This document shows positions 53,408-62,430 of a DNA stretch of 64,000 nt, one piece after another (position 1 is the first letter of the stretch; every line of letters starts with the position of its first letter). Where the stretch lies: the NCBI RefSeq assembly GCF_024753145.1, contig NZ_JANUGU010000007.1:62001-126000 (forward strand). The letters are read 5' to 3'. A model generated the notes under the pieces. The model did no database searches. It was not told the origin of the DNA and saw only the letters and a program-made list of their open reading frames with translations. The position numbers were made by a program, and so were the translations under genes. The stretch comes from Massilia terrae (lineage in GTDB: Bacteria; Pseudomonadota; Gammaproteobacteria; Burkholderiales; Burkholderiaceae_D).

Positions 53408-53434
53408 AAAAAAGCCCCCATCGGGAGCTTTTTT
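53408..53434 (-). terminator. Terminator of tRNA-Ser
   Basis: On the minus strand, GCTCCC / GGGGGC arms with a short loop are followed by six T residues, and six A residues precede the stem. It begins 8 bases after the tRNA 3' end. Confidence 0.88.
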
Positions 53435-53440
53435 CGAATA

Positions 53441-53531
<91 letters not shown>

Positions 53532-53623
53532 TGCTTTGGTCGTTTCCTGACGGGGTAACGTCAAGAGCCACGCATTATAGCAGGTCTCTTCCAAATTACC
53601 AGCACCATTTTCGTGCGCGCGCA

Positions 53624-54778
53624 TCACCATCTGCGGTAGACCGAGAACGACACGGCGCTGTCGTTCGACCCACCGGCGCGCGAGTAGCTCGCGCCCATCC
53701 GACCGCCCCATGCCTTATCCCAGTAAGTGACCCAGGCCAGTCCCGCGCCGCCCGAATGCGTGCGCCCGCCGACCAGCGAGGCGGCGTCGTCGCTGCTGCC
53801 GCGATTCGCGCTCAGCTCGACGTAGTTGTCGGCATCGCCGCGATAATAGTAGCGCGACAGCAGGCGCTCGCCGGTGCTGTGCGATCCAGCCGACACGATG
53901 GCCTGGTGGCGCAGCGCGATGTAGAAATTGCCGAAGTAGTTGCCCAGGCTCGCGCCGTAGATGTTCACACGCGAGGCCGCGAAAGCCAGCACGTCGTCGC
54001 TGACCGACACTTCCCAGCCCTGGCCCAACGACTGATAGAGCTCGGCGCGGCCGGCGTTGTGCGGGAACAGGCGCGCCGCGCCGGAACGCTGGTAGCGCAG
54101 GTTGGCGTAGGCGCCCTGCCACAGCACGGTGTACGCATCGAGCGACCACGCGTAGTCTTCCTGGCCGAAGCGGTGCGCGCGCAGGGTTTCGAAGGCGAGC
54201 GATCCCGCCTTGGCGTAGTGGCGCAGGCTGATGGTCTGGTCGTTCCAGCGCGGGCCGGCGCCGGCATCGGTCCAGCTGCCGGTCACGCTGCCGGCCCAGG
54301 TGTAGCCGCCAGTCGCAAACGCATCGGGACTGCCCGCGCGCGCTTCGGGCGCCGCCATCGCAGGCGGGACAGCCAGCGCACGCTCCAGCGCGGCGCGCGC
54401 GTCGGCGTCCTCCGGCCGCAGGGCGATCCAGCGCCGGTAAGCTTCGGCCGCCTTGTCCCGTTGGTCGCTCCACAGATACATGTTGCCGAGCGCGGACCAC
54501 GCGTCGACATAATCGGGCGCGGCAACGGTGACGGCCTTCAGGTCCGCTTCCGCGTCGGCCCAGCGCCGCAGGCGGCCGTAGACGATCCCGCGCGACAGCA
54601 GCACGTCCACATTGCCGGGCGAGCGCGCCAGCAGCGCGTTGTAGGCTTCGAGCGCCATCGCGGGCTGGCCGGCGTTGGCGAGCGCGCGCGCATCGTTGAA
54701 CTGTTGGTCGAAACCCGCCGCGCTTGCGGGACGGATCTCGGCGGCAGGCGCAGGGATGGCTTGAATGTCAACGAACAT
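53624..54778 (-). CDS. TPR protein with YaiO-type outer-membrane beta-barrel domain
   Basis: About 384 residues. The first half has three TPR-like repeats (ARALANAGQPAMALEAYNALLARSP, DVLLSRGIVYGRLRRWADAEADLKAV, DAWSALGNMYLWSDQRDKAAEAYRRW). The second half (about 165-384) is a YaiO-like beta barrel (GYTWAGSVTGSWTDAGAGP), ending in SFSVYRRW with the terminal aromatic of outer-membrane barrels. Such proteins often accompany exopolysaccharide export. The ATG at 54778 gives no proper signal peptide; see findings for a possible frameshift. Confidence 0.75.
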   Translation of the reverse strand: MFVDIQAIPAPAAEIRPASAAGFDQQFNDARALANAGQPAMALEAYNALLARSPGNVDVLLSRGIVYGRLRRWADAEADLKAVTVAAPDYVDAWSALGNMYLWSDQRDKAAEAYRRWIALRPEDADARAALERALAVPPAMAAPEARAGSPDAFATGGYTWAGSVTGSWTDAGAGPRWNDQTISLRHYAKAGSLAFETLRAHRFGQEDYAWSLDAYTVLWQGAYANLRYQRSGAARLFPHNAGRAELYQSLGQGWEVSVSDDVLAFAASRVNIYGASLGNYFGNFYIALRHQAIVSAGSHSTGERLLSRYYYRGDADNYVELSANRGSSDDAASLVGGRTHSGGAGLAWVTYWDKAWGGRMGASYSRAGGSNDSAVSFSVYRRW

Positions 54779-54878
54779 GTAAGCGAAACAAGGAAAGTGA
54801 TTGGCATGGTTCGGCCGGCCGGCCACTTTGCCGAACTCGGCAGGGACAGTCAAGCGAGAGCTGCCGCGCCGTCCATGC

Positions 54879-54912
54879 AAAAAAAATGCCGATGCTTGGG
54901 GAAGCACCGGCA
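54879..54912 (-). terminator. Terminator of the RND efflux operon
   Basis: On the minus strand, TGCCGGTGCTT and AAGCATCGGCA arms with a 4-base loop (CCCC) are followed by eight T residues. It is 104 bases after the pump gene stop, and before the TPR gene start. Confidence 0.88.
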
Positions 54913-55016
54913 AAGACCACTCTGTAAAGAGAGAAACTGCAGGGATCAGTTCACATAAGAGAACAGCTACATACTACGACATGAACACTTAAAGGATCAT
55001 TACGGTCTGGTAAGGA

Positions 55017-58000
55017 TCAATGCCCTGAGCGAAGTTCGCGCGGCCCCGGCGCTTCTTCAACGGCAGGCTTTGCCTCGCGTCCAAAATAAGGAAACGCCAG
55101 CGGCAACAACAGCAGCGTGAACACGGTGGCCGATACAATGCCGCCCACGATCACGACCGCGAACGGGCGCTGCGTCTCCGAACCGATCCCGTGCGACAGC
55201 GCCGCCGGCAGCAGGCCCAGGCCCGCCATCAGCGCCGTCATCAGGATCGCGCGCAAGCGTCCGACCGCGCCGTCCACCGCGCCGCGCGCCACCGAGTTGC
55301 GCTCGGCGCTCGCCTCCACCATCTGCTCGACCATGATCACGCCATTCTGCACAGCGATGCCGGCCACCGCGATGAAACCGACCGCCGCCGAGATCGAGAG
55401 GTGCAGCCCGGCGAGCGCCAGTCCGGCCACGCCGCCGATCAGCGTGAACGGCACGATGGCTAGCACCAGCAGCGCCTTGCGCAGCGAGCGGAATGCGCCG
55501 AACAGCAGGCTGAAAACGAGGAAGGCCGTGACCGGCACGATCACCCGCAGCCGCTTGACCGCGCGCTGCTGGTTCTCGAACTGGCCGCCCCAGGTGATCC
55601 GGTAACCCGGCGGCAGCTGCACCTGCGCGGCCACCTTGCGCTGGGCCTCGGCCACGAAGCTGCCCTGGTCGCGCCCGACCAGGTTGGCCTTGACCGAGGC
55701 GTTGCGCATGCCGCCCTCGCGGCTGATGCGCGACGCGCCCTGCTTCACCTCGATCCGCGCGATGTCCGACAGCGGCACCGTGCCCGCGTTCCCCGGGAGG
55801 CTGACCTGCAGCGCGCCGATGCCCGCCAGTGAATCGCGGTCCTTCTCGCCAAGCCGGATGGTGACGTCGAAGCGGCGGTCGCCTTCGTAGAACTGGTTGG
55901 CCGCGATGCCGCCCAGCGCGGCCTGGATCGCCGCATTCACGTCGCCGACGTTCACGCCGAGGCGCGCGATGCGTTCGCGGTCGACGCGGATATCGAGCTC
56001 GCTCTGGCCTCCGATATGCACCGCCTCGACGTCGGCGGCGCCGGGAATCGAGGCCAGCACCACCGCCACCTGTTCGCTCTTCTGTTCCAGCACGCCGAGG
56101 TCGTGGCCGAACAGCTTGACCGCGATCTCGCCCTTCACGCCGGACAGCGCCTCCTCGACGTTGTCCTCGATCACTTGCGAGAAGTTGGTCGGGATGCCGG
56201 GGATGGCGTGGATGCGCGCCGAGATGTCCTCGACCAGCGCGTCCTTGCTGGCGAAGCGCCACTTGCTGTGCGGCGCAAGGTCGGCCAGGATCTCCATATT
56301 GTTCGGGCCTTTCGGATCGGTGCCGTCGTCCGGACGGCCCACGCCCGACACCACATTGCCGACTTCCGGATAGCTCTTCAGGATCGCGCGCACCTGGTGC
56401 TCTATCTGGCGTGTCTTCTCCAGCGCGCTGGACGCGGGCAGCTCGATCGTCAGCCACAGGTTGCCCTCGTCGAGCTTGGGCAGGAACTCGCTGCCCAGCA
56501 TCGGCGCGCAGGCCAGCGTCAGCGCCAGCAGGCCGGCCGAAGCGCCAAACACCAGCACCGGCCGCTTCTGGGCGCGCAGCAGCAGGCGGCGATAGGCGGC
56601 CTGCACGCGCGGCAGCCAGGTGTTGGAACGCTCGCGCAGCGGGCTGCGCTGGTTGGTCCAGGCCAGCAGCACCGGCACCAGCGTCATGGTCAGCAGGATC
56701 GCGCCCACCATCGCGAAAGTGAGCGTGAACGCGACCGGCGCGAAAATCTTGCCCTCCACGCGCTGGAAGGTGTAGATCGGGATGAAGGCGACCACGATGA
56801 TCGCCTTCGCGAACAGGATCGGCTTGCCCAGCCCGACCAGGGTCTGGCGCACCGCGTGGTTGCCGCGCCTGGCGGAATCGGCCTTGCCGACCGACTGCAG
56901 GTGCAGCCGCACCAGCAGCGCCTCGACCAGCACCACGGCGCTGTCGATGATGATGCCGAAGTCCACCGCGCCGAGCGAAATCAGGTTGGCCGGAATCCCG
57001 CGCAGGTCGAGGGCGATGAAGGCGAACAGCAGCGACAGCGGAATCACCGCGGCCACGATCAGCGCCGCGCGCCAGTTGCCGAGGAAGATGACGAGGATCG
57101 CGATCACCAGCACTGCGCCGACCAGCAGGTTCTCGGCCACCGTGCGCACGGTGTGGCCGATCAGTTCACTGCGGTCGTAGATCGGTTTGATCTTCACGCC
57201 CGGCGGCAGCGAGGCGTTGATCTTGTCGACCGCCTGCTTGACGTCGGCCACCACCTGGCCGGCGTTGGCGCCCTTGGCCATCTGGACGATGCCCTCGACC
57301 ACGCTGTCGCGCCCGTTGAACGCGACCACGCCCGAACGCGGGCTGTGGCCCAGCGTGACCTGCGCAACGTCCGACACCAGCACGGTGCGGCCGTTGTTGG
57401 CGCTGACGATCACGCGGCCGATGTCTTCGATGTGCTCGAAGATGCCGATGCCACGCACCACCAGCGCCTCGTCGCCACGGCGCACCAGGCCGCCGCCGGC
57501 GTTGGCGCTGTTGCTGGCCAGCGCCTGCTGTACCTGGCCCAGCGTCACGCCATAGCGATTGAGCGCGAGTGGATCGACCTGCACCTGGTATTCCTTGACG
57601 GTGCCGCCGAAGCTGACCACGTCGGCCACGCCCGGCACGATGCGCAGGCCCGGACGGATCACCCAGTCCTGCAGCGCGCGCACTTCGCTCTCGTCCATGC
57701 CGGCCGGCGTGTCCAGCACGTAGCGGTAAACTTCGCCGACCGCGGTCGACAGCGGCGCCAGCGAAGGCTGCACGCCGGGCGGCAGGGTCACGTTCTGCAG
57801 CTGCTCCAGCACGCGCTGGCGGGCGAAATAGTCGTCGGTGCCGTCGGCGAAGGTCAGGGTTACCACCGACAGGCCGCCGATGCTCACCGAGCGCATCTGG
57901 GTCTGGCGCGGCACGCCGGACAGTTCGCGCTCGATCGGCAGCGTGGCGATGCGCTCCACCTCTTCCGGCGCCTGGCCGGGCAGCTGGGTGATCACCTGCA

Positions 58001-58139
58001 CCTGCACATCCTGCACGTCGGGGAAGGCCTCGATCGGCAGCTGCTGCAGCGAGTGCCAGCCGGCGGCGGCGAGGCAGCCGGCCAGGAACAGCACGAACAC
58101 GCGCTGGGCGAGGACGAAGTCGGCCAGTTTACCGAGCAT
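55017..58139 (-). CDS. Heavy-metal RND efflux pump (CzcA/CusA family)
   Basis: A 1040-residue inner-membrane pump: twelve-helix RND layout, N terminus MLGKLADFVLAQRVFVLFLA, and PIEAFPDVQDVQVQVITQLPGQAPEEVERIATLPIERELSGVP, typical of HME-RND. The proton-relay helix reads GAVDFGIIIDSAVVLVEALL, with the two Asp and one Glu of the metal class. It expels cations (Cu, Ag, Co, Zn or Ni; which one cannot be read). The ATG overlaps the adaptor gene by 11 bases. It is the last gene before a terminator. Confidence 0.95.
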   Translation of the reverse strand: MLGKLADFVLAQRVFVLFLAGCLAAAGWHSLQQLPIEAFPDVQDVQVQVITQLPGQAPEEVERIATLPIERELSGVPRQTQMRSVSIGGLSVVTLTFADGTDDYFARQRVLEQLQNVTLPPGVQPSLAPLSTAVGEVYRYVLDTPAGMDESEVRALQDWVIRPGLRIVPGVADVVSFGGTVKEYQVQVDPLALNRYGVTLGQVQQALASNSANAGGGLVRRGDEALVVRGIGIFEHIEDIGRVIVSANNGRTVLVSDVAQVTLGHSPRSGVVAFNGRDSVVEGIVQMAKGANAGQVVADVKQAVDKINASLPPGVKIKPIYDRSELIGHTVRTVAENLLVGAVLVIAILVIFLGNWRAALIVAAVIPLSLLFAFIALDLRGIPANLISLGAVDFGIIIDSAVVLVEALLVRLHLQSVGKADSARRGNHAVRQTLVGLGKPILFAKAIIVVAFIPIYTFQRVEGKIFAPVAFTLTFAMVGAILLTMTLVPVLLAWTNQRSPLRERSNTWLPRVQAAYRRLLLRAQKRPVLVFGASAGLLALTLACAPMLGSEFLPKLDEGNLWLTIELPASSALEKTRQIEHQVRAILKSYPEVGNVVSGVGRPDDGTDPKGPNNMEILADLAPHSKWRFASKDALVEDISARIHAIPGIPTNFSQVIEDNVEEALSGVKGEIAVKLFGHDLGVLEQKSEQVAVVLASIPGAADVEAVHIGGQSELDIRVDRERIARLGVNVGDVNAAIQAALGGIAANQFYEGDRRFDVTIRLGEKDRDSLAGIGALQVSLPGNAGTVPLSDIARIEVKQGASRISREGGMRNASVKANLVGRDQGSFVAEAQRKVAAQVQLPPGYRITWGGQFENQQRAVKRLRVIVPVTAFLVFSLLFGAFRSLRKALLVLAIVPFTLIGGVAGLALAGLHLSISAAVGFIAVAGIAVQNGVIMVEQMVEASAERNSVARGAVDGAVGRLRAILMTALMAGLGLLPAALSHGIGSETQRPFAVVIVGGIVSATVFTLLLLPLAFPYFGREAKPAVEEAPGPRELRSGH

Positions 58140-59277
58140 GGCTTGCCGCCTCCGCGTTGAGCAGCAGCGCGCCCTCGACCACCACCTGCTCGCCGCCGGC
58201 CAGGCCATCGGTCACGTAGCTGCGCTCGGCGCCGCCGACCTTCACGTTCACACGGCGCTTCTGGAAGATGCCGGGACCGGTCTCGATGAACACGTAGCTA
58301 TAGGCGCCTTCGGTGAACAGCGCGGTGTTCGGCAGCTGGTAAGCCTTGGCGCCGGCGTCGCCGCTGACGAAGGCCACGCGCGCGAACATGTCGGGCTTCA
58401 GGCGCCCATCCGGATTGTCCAGCGCGCAGCGCACCTGCACGCGGCGGGTGGCAGGATCGACCGCGACGGCGATGCGGTCGATCCGGGCCTTGAACTGCTG
58501 GCCGGGCCAGGCGTCGGTCTCCAGCAGCACGTCCTGGCCGCGGCGCAGCGCCACCGCCAGCTTTTCCGGCACGTCGGCAATCGCCCACACATGGCGCAGG
58601 TCGCTCACCACCAGCAGCGGCGCCGGCTGGTCGGGACGCACTTCCTGGCCCGGGTTGACCTGCTTGTCGGCGACGATGCCGGCCAGCGGCGCGCGCAGCG
58701 CGTAGCGGCCATCGCCCGCCCCTTCCGCGTTCAGGTTGTGCACGTGCTGGCGCGCGCGCCGGGTCTCGGCGTCGGCCTGGCGGAAGTCGGCGTCGGCATT
58801 CTCCAGGTCGCGCCGGGCCAGCACGTCGGCGCCGTACAGCTGGCGCGCGCGCTCCAGTGCGAGGCGCTTGCGCTCCTCGTCGGCCAGCGCCTTGCGCATG
58901 TCGGCCTGTGCACCGGCGAGGTCGGGCGAATCGAGTTCCGCCAGCACCTGGCCCGCTTGCACGGTGTCGCCCACTTCGACGCGCGCCGCCACTACCCGGC
59001 CCAGCACCGGCGATGAGATCCGGCTGGTGCGCGTTTCGTCGTAGGCGATGCGGGCCGCAACCGGATCGGCCAGCGGCACCGGCTGCGCCGTCACCGGCGC
59101 GATCTTGAGGAAGGCACGCTGGGTGTCGCTCAGGCTGACGTTATCCTCGTCGCCGCGCGCCTTGTGCACGGCGGGCGCAACAGCCGCCGGCGCCGCGGAT
59201 GGCTTGAGCCAGTAACCTGCGGCCGCGGCGGCAAAGAGCGCCAGCGCGCCCGCCCCGATACGGAATCGATTGCTCAT
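58129..59277 (-). CDS. RND periplasmic adaptor (CzcB-like)
   Basis: A 382-residue membrane-fusion protein. Single N-terminal anchor or signal (about 5-22), a lipoyl/barrel-sandwich half GRVVAARVEVGDTVQAGQVLAELDSPDLAGAQ, a helical hairpin (about 125-190), and the returning half YALRAPLAGIVADKQVNPGQEV. The beta-barrel and membrane-proximal domains follow. It bridges the pump and the outer-membrane channel. It lacks an extra metal-binding N-terminal domain. It starts 4 bases inside tolC-like. Confidence 0.94.
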   Translation of the reverse strand: MSNRFRIGAGALALFAAAAAGYWLKPSAAPAAVAPAVHKARGDEDNVSLSDTQRAFLKIAPVTAQPVPLADPVAARIAYDETRTSRISSPVLGRVVAARVEVGDTVQAGQVLAELDSPDLAGAQADMRKALADEERKRLALERARQLYGADVLARRDLENADADFRQADAETRRARQHVHNLNAEGAGDGRYALRAPLAGIVADKQVNPGQEVRPDQPAPLLVVSDLRHVWAIADVPEKLAVALRRGQDVLLETDAWPGQQFKARIDRIAVAVDPATRRVQVRCALDNPDGRLKPDMFARVAFVSGDAGAKAYQLPNTALFTEGAYSYVFIETGPGIFQKRRVNVKVGGAERSYVTDGLAGGEQVVVEGALLLNAEAASHAR

Positions 59278-60539
59278 TCTTTACTTTCTTCGGTGGTGGC
59301 GGCGTCGTAGGCCGCGACGGATTTGGCGAAATCGGCGCGCGCGGCCAGCGCATCGAGCTGGGCCGAGCGGTAGGCGCGGCGCACGTCCAGCACGTCCATC
59401 ACGCTTGACGCGCCATGGGTGAACGCGAACTCGCCTGCGTCGGAAGCCTTGCGCGCAGCCGGCAGGATGTCGCGCTCGAAGCGCTCGCTGCGCGCGGAAG
59501 TAGCGCGCACGTCGGCGGCGGCCTTGTCGGCGTCGGCCCGGGCCTGCTGACGCGCGCGCAGCAGCGACTCGCCGGCCGCGTCCACCGCCGCTTCCGCCGC
59601 GCGGATCTCGCCCTCGTTGTGGTAACGGACGAACAGCGGCACCTGCACCGAGATACCGACGCTGTTGCCGCTGCCCAGCTGGTTGGTGGCGCTGGTCGGA
59701 TAGTGCTCGAACTGGACGCCGACGGACACGTCGCGCGTGCGCCCTGCCTGCGCCAGCCGGCGCGCGGCGATGGCCGCGTCGGCGCGCGCCCGCGCGGCCA
59801 GCACGTCGGCGCGGCCATCGACCGCGCCGACGGCCGTGGCAGGCGCTGTCGACGGCCAGCCATCGGTGGCCACCGGGATCCCGCCGCCGTCCTCACCAAG
59901 CAGCAGCTCCAGCGCGCGCCGGGCCTGGGCCAGGTCGGCCACTGCGCCCTCGGCGTCGTTGCGGGCGCGCAGGGTGTCGATGCGCAGGCGCGCCACGTCG
60001 GCGGCGGCAAGGTCGCCCGCGCGCTGACGCTTTTCGGCGGCGTCGAGGGTATGGTCGGACAGCTTGGCCAGCTCATCCAGGATGACCACGCGTTCCTGCG
60101 CCGCCAACAGATCGAAGTAGGCCAGGCTGACGTCGCGCCGCAACTGGCGGCGGGTGTCGGCCGCATCCGAACGCGCAGCCCGCGCCAGCCGTTCGGCGGC
60201 GACGCCGCGCAGTTCGCGCTTGCCGCCGCGCTCGATCAGCTGGTCGATGCGGAAGGTGCTGTCCACCGTCTTGCTGCGCAGGCTGCCGGGACCGACGCCG
60301 GCGGCCGGGTTGATGTTCGCGGTCTGCACCGTCAGGCTGGGATTGGGCGCGGCCTGGGCCTGCACCTGCGCGGCGTCGGCGCTGGCGACGGCGATATCGG
60401 CCAGCCGCGCATCGTGGTTATGCGCCAGCGCGCGCTGCACGGCCTGCGCCAGCGACAGCGGGGTGTCGGCATGGGCCAGCGGCGCGCACGCGGCAAGCGG
60501 CAGCAGCGCGACCTGCATCGCGCGAAGCATACGTGACAT
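59274..60539 (-). CDS. TolC-family outer-membrane channel (CzcC-like)
   Basis: A 421-residue outer-membrane efflux protein. The signal peptide ends near LAHA-DT. Two OEP repeats follow, with TPLSLAQAVQRALAHNHDARL near the start and GISVQVPLFVRYHNEGEIRAAEA in the second repeat. Helices are rich in Ala and Arg. It forms the exit duct of the tripartite pump. The ATG at 60539 has CGGAG six bases upstream. It overlaps the adaptor gene by 4 bases. Confidence 0.94.
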   Translation of the reverse strand: MSRMLRAMQVALLPLAACAPLAHADTPLSLAQAVQRALAHNHDARLADIAVASADAAQVQAQAAPNPSLTVQTANINPAAGVGPGSLRSKTVDSTFRIDQLIERGGKRELRGVAAERLARAARSDAADTRRQLRRDVSLAYFDLLAAQERVVILDELAKLSDHTLDAAEKRQRAGDLAAADVARLRIDTLRARNDAEGAVADLAQARRALELLLGEDGGGIPVATDGWPSTAPATAVGAVDGRADVLAARARADAAIAARRLAQAGRTRDVSVGVQFEHYPTSATNQLGSGNSVGISVQVPLFVRYHNEGEIRAAEAAVDAAGESLLRARQQARADADKAAADVRATSARSERFERDILPAARKASDAGEFAFTHGASSVMDVLDVRRAYRSAQLDALAARADFAKSVAAYDAATTEESKE

Positions 60540-60556
60540 CTTCAACTCCGGATTTT

Positions 60557-60925
60557 TTATGGGCCGGCCGCGGCCAGCATGCGCGCGACGCGGGCCGGGC
60601 GAGACTGGTCGCAGGCCTCCGGCCACAATTCGACCTCGTCGCCGGCGCGCATGGCCACGCCGGGCGGCGCTTCCGCCACCTCGATGTAGGGGCGGCGGCC
60701 GTGCCAGTAGCGGACCCTGACGAAATGGTGGGCATCCAGTTCGCCCGCCGGCAGCGCCTGCAGGCAGGACGGCAGCAGCGCGCGCACCTGGCCCGGATCG
60801 ACGTCGTCGATGACGCGCCCGCGCCGCGCGCCGTGCGCCCAGTCGGCCGGCGCGCCGCGCGGCGGCTGGGCGCAGGCGGCGAGGCTCAAGGCCAGGAAGG
60901 CACAGGCGAATTGGCTGACGCGCAT
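60557..60925 (-). CDS. Putative lipoprotein, first gene of the efflux operon
   Basis: A 122-residue protein with a lipoprotein signal (MRVSQFACAFLALSLAACAQ; lipobox LAAC). The mature part has DDVDPGQVRALLPSCLQALPAGELDAHHFVRVRYWHGRRPYIEVAEAPPGVAMRAGDEVELWPE. No known family. It lies between the operator and tolC, and a His-His pair might bind metal. It may be a periplasmic sensor or accessory factor; this is inferred from location only. Confidence 0.75.
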   Translation of the reverse strand: MRVSQFACAFLALSLAACAQPPRGAPADWAHGARRGRVIDDVDPGQVRALLPSCLQALPAGELDAHHFVRVRYWHGRRPYIEVAEAPPGVAMRAGDEVELWPEACDQSRPARVARMLAAAGP

Positions 60926-60984
60926 AGGGTTTCTCGTGACTCGAAAGGCGCCCGCGCAACACGGCGGCGTTCTTTGCGGTCGAG

Positions 60985-61045
60985 ATGATACGGCGCGCGC
61001 AGGCCGCCTGAATTACAAGTGCGTAATGATTACGGGATCGTAATC
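60985..61045 (-). promoter_or_regulatory. Efflux operon promoter with two operator dyads
   Basis: Two adjacent dyads: ATTAC-N6-GTAAT (61012-61027) and GATTAC-N6-GTAATC (61028-61045). Downstream on the minus strand lie TTCAGG (61012-61007), 16 bases, and TATCAT (60990-60985), a possible -35/-10. The dyad centres would lie near -41 and -58 from the start of transcription, as for an activator. The second dyad overlaps the last codons of the kinase gene. Confidence 0.65.
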
Positions 61046-62430
61046 TCGGCGTCCTGCCGCGCGGGCAGCGAGGGAAGTTCCAACCGCACTTCGAGGCCGG
61101 GAGAGACATTGGCGACCACCAGCCGGCCGCCGTGCTGGCGCGCGATGGCGGTGACGATCGACAGGCCCAGGCCATTGCCCGGCAGGTGGCGGCTGCGGTC
61201 GACCCGGTAGAAGCGTTCGCACACGCGCGCCAGGTCGGCGGCCGGCACGCCGGGGCCGTCGTCGCGCACCACCAGCGCCACCTGGCCGGCCTCGGCGCGC
61301 ACGCTGACCTCGATCTTCACGCCCGGCCCGCCGTACTTGAGCGCGTTGTCGATCAGGCCGGCCAGCGCGCTGGCCACCAGCTGGCGGTCGCCGCGCACGA
61401 AGCGCGGGGCGGCTTGCACCATCGCCAGCGTCGCGCCCTGCATCTCGGCGGCCGGCTCGTAGAGTTCGACGATGTCGGCGGCGATCGCCTGCAGGTCGAG
61501 CTTCTCGAACGAGGCGCCGCGCACGCCCGATTCGGCGGCGGCGATCTGCAGCAGCTTGTCGAACACCGAAATCACGTTGTCGATGTCGTCGATTGCGGCG
61601 CGCGCGCCGGCCTCCAGCGCGTCCGTGCCAGCGGCCGGCTGCAGCGCCGCTTCGAGCCGGGCGCGGACCCGGCCCAGCGGCGTGCGCAGGTCATGCGCGA
61701 TCGAATTCGATACGTGGCGCACGCCTTCCATCAGCTCCTCGATGCGGTCGAGCATGCGGTTGATGTCGGCGTTCAGGCGCGCGAATTCGTCGTCGCCGTG
61801 GACCGCGATGCGGCGCGACAGGTCGCCCGCCGCGATCTGGGCGGCGGTGCGGCGAATGCGCCCGATGCGGCCCTCCAGCAGCCGCCGGAACAGCAGCGCC
61901 CCGCCCAGCGCCAGCAGCAGTGACAGCAGTGCTCCGGCGGCCAGCGCGCGCTGGATCACGCCGCGCACCGCATCCAGCTCGCGCAGGTCGCGCCCGACCA
62001 CCAGCCGCGCGCCGCCATCCAGCGCCAGCGTGAGCAGGCGCGCCGAAAACTGCTTGCCGTCGCGCGACAGGGTGCGGTTCGCCATCTTGTCGGCCGGCGC
62101 CGGCGGCCCGCTCCAGCCGGACAGGTTGCCGGCCAGCGCCCGTCCCTGCGGCGACAGCAGCAGCAAGACCTCGGTATCGGTGTCGATGCGGTCGGACAGC
62201 TGCACCTCCATCTCGCGCTGCAGCGCGGCCTGTCCGCCGTCGCGGTAGTGCTGCAGCAGCCGTTCGGCGACGGAGGTGATCTTGGCGTCGATCGAACGTT
62301 CGAACACGCCCACGGTCCCGAAATACAGCACGGCCGCGATGGCCGCGACCGACAGCGCCACCAGCAGGCCGTAACCCAGCGCCAGGCGCGCCGCGATCGA
62401 ACCGCGCAGGCTAAAGCTGGGCGCTGTCAT
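61030..62430 (-). CDS. Sensor histidine kinase of the efflux locus
   Basis: A 466-residue kinase. Membrane helices at about 13-37 and 162-182 surround a periplasmic sensor of about 120 residues. HAMP (about 183-235), HisKA with His246 (SNSIAHDLRTPLGRV) and an ATPase domain (ALAGLIDNALKYG, VRDDGPGVP, LPGNGLGLSIV) follow. It responds to metal or envelope stress; the ligand is unknown. It overlaps the response-regulator gene by 20 bases, and its 3' end overlaps the operator. Confidence 0.95.
   Translation of the reverse strand: MTAPSFSLRGSIAARLALGYGLLVALSVAAIAAVLYFGTVGVFERSIDAKITSVAERLLQHYRDGGQAALQREMEVQLSDRIDTDTEVLLLLSPQGRALAGNLSGWSGPPAPADKMANRTLSRDGKQFSARLLTLALDGGARLVVGRDLRELDAVRGVIQRALAAGALLSLLLALGGALLFRRLLEGRIGRIRRTAAQIAAGDLSRRIAVHGDDEFARLNADINRMLDRIEELMEGVRHVSNSIAHDLRTPLGRVRARLEAALQPAAGTDALEAGARAAIDDIDNVISVFDKLLQIAAAESGVRGASFEKLDLQAIAADIVELYEPAAEMQGATLAMVQAAPRFVRGDRQLVASALAGLIDNALKYGGPGVKIEVSVRAEAGQVALVVRDDGPGVPAADLARVCERFYRVDRSRHLPGNGLGLSIVTAIARQHGGRLVVANVSPGLEVRLELPSLPARQDAEITIP

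Noticed and set aside
54949-54975. Third copy of the ypfJ-type promoter element (GTTCACATAA with CATACT nearby)
   Set aside because: Only half the element matches, and no gene starts downstream in the right direction.
56016-58160. A 700-codon open frame on the plus strand over the RND pump
   Set aside because: It is a shadow of the pump gene: composition rich in His, Gln and Arg, no ribosome binding site, no conserved block.
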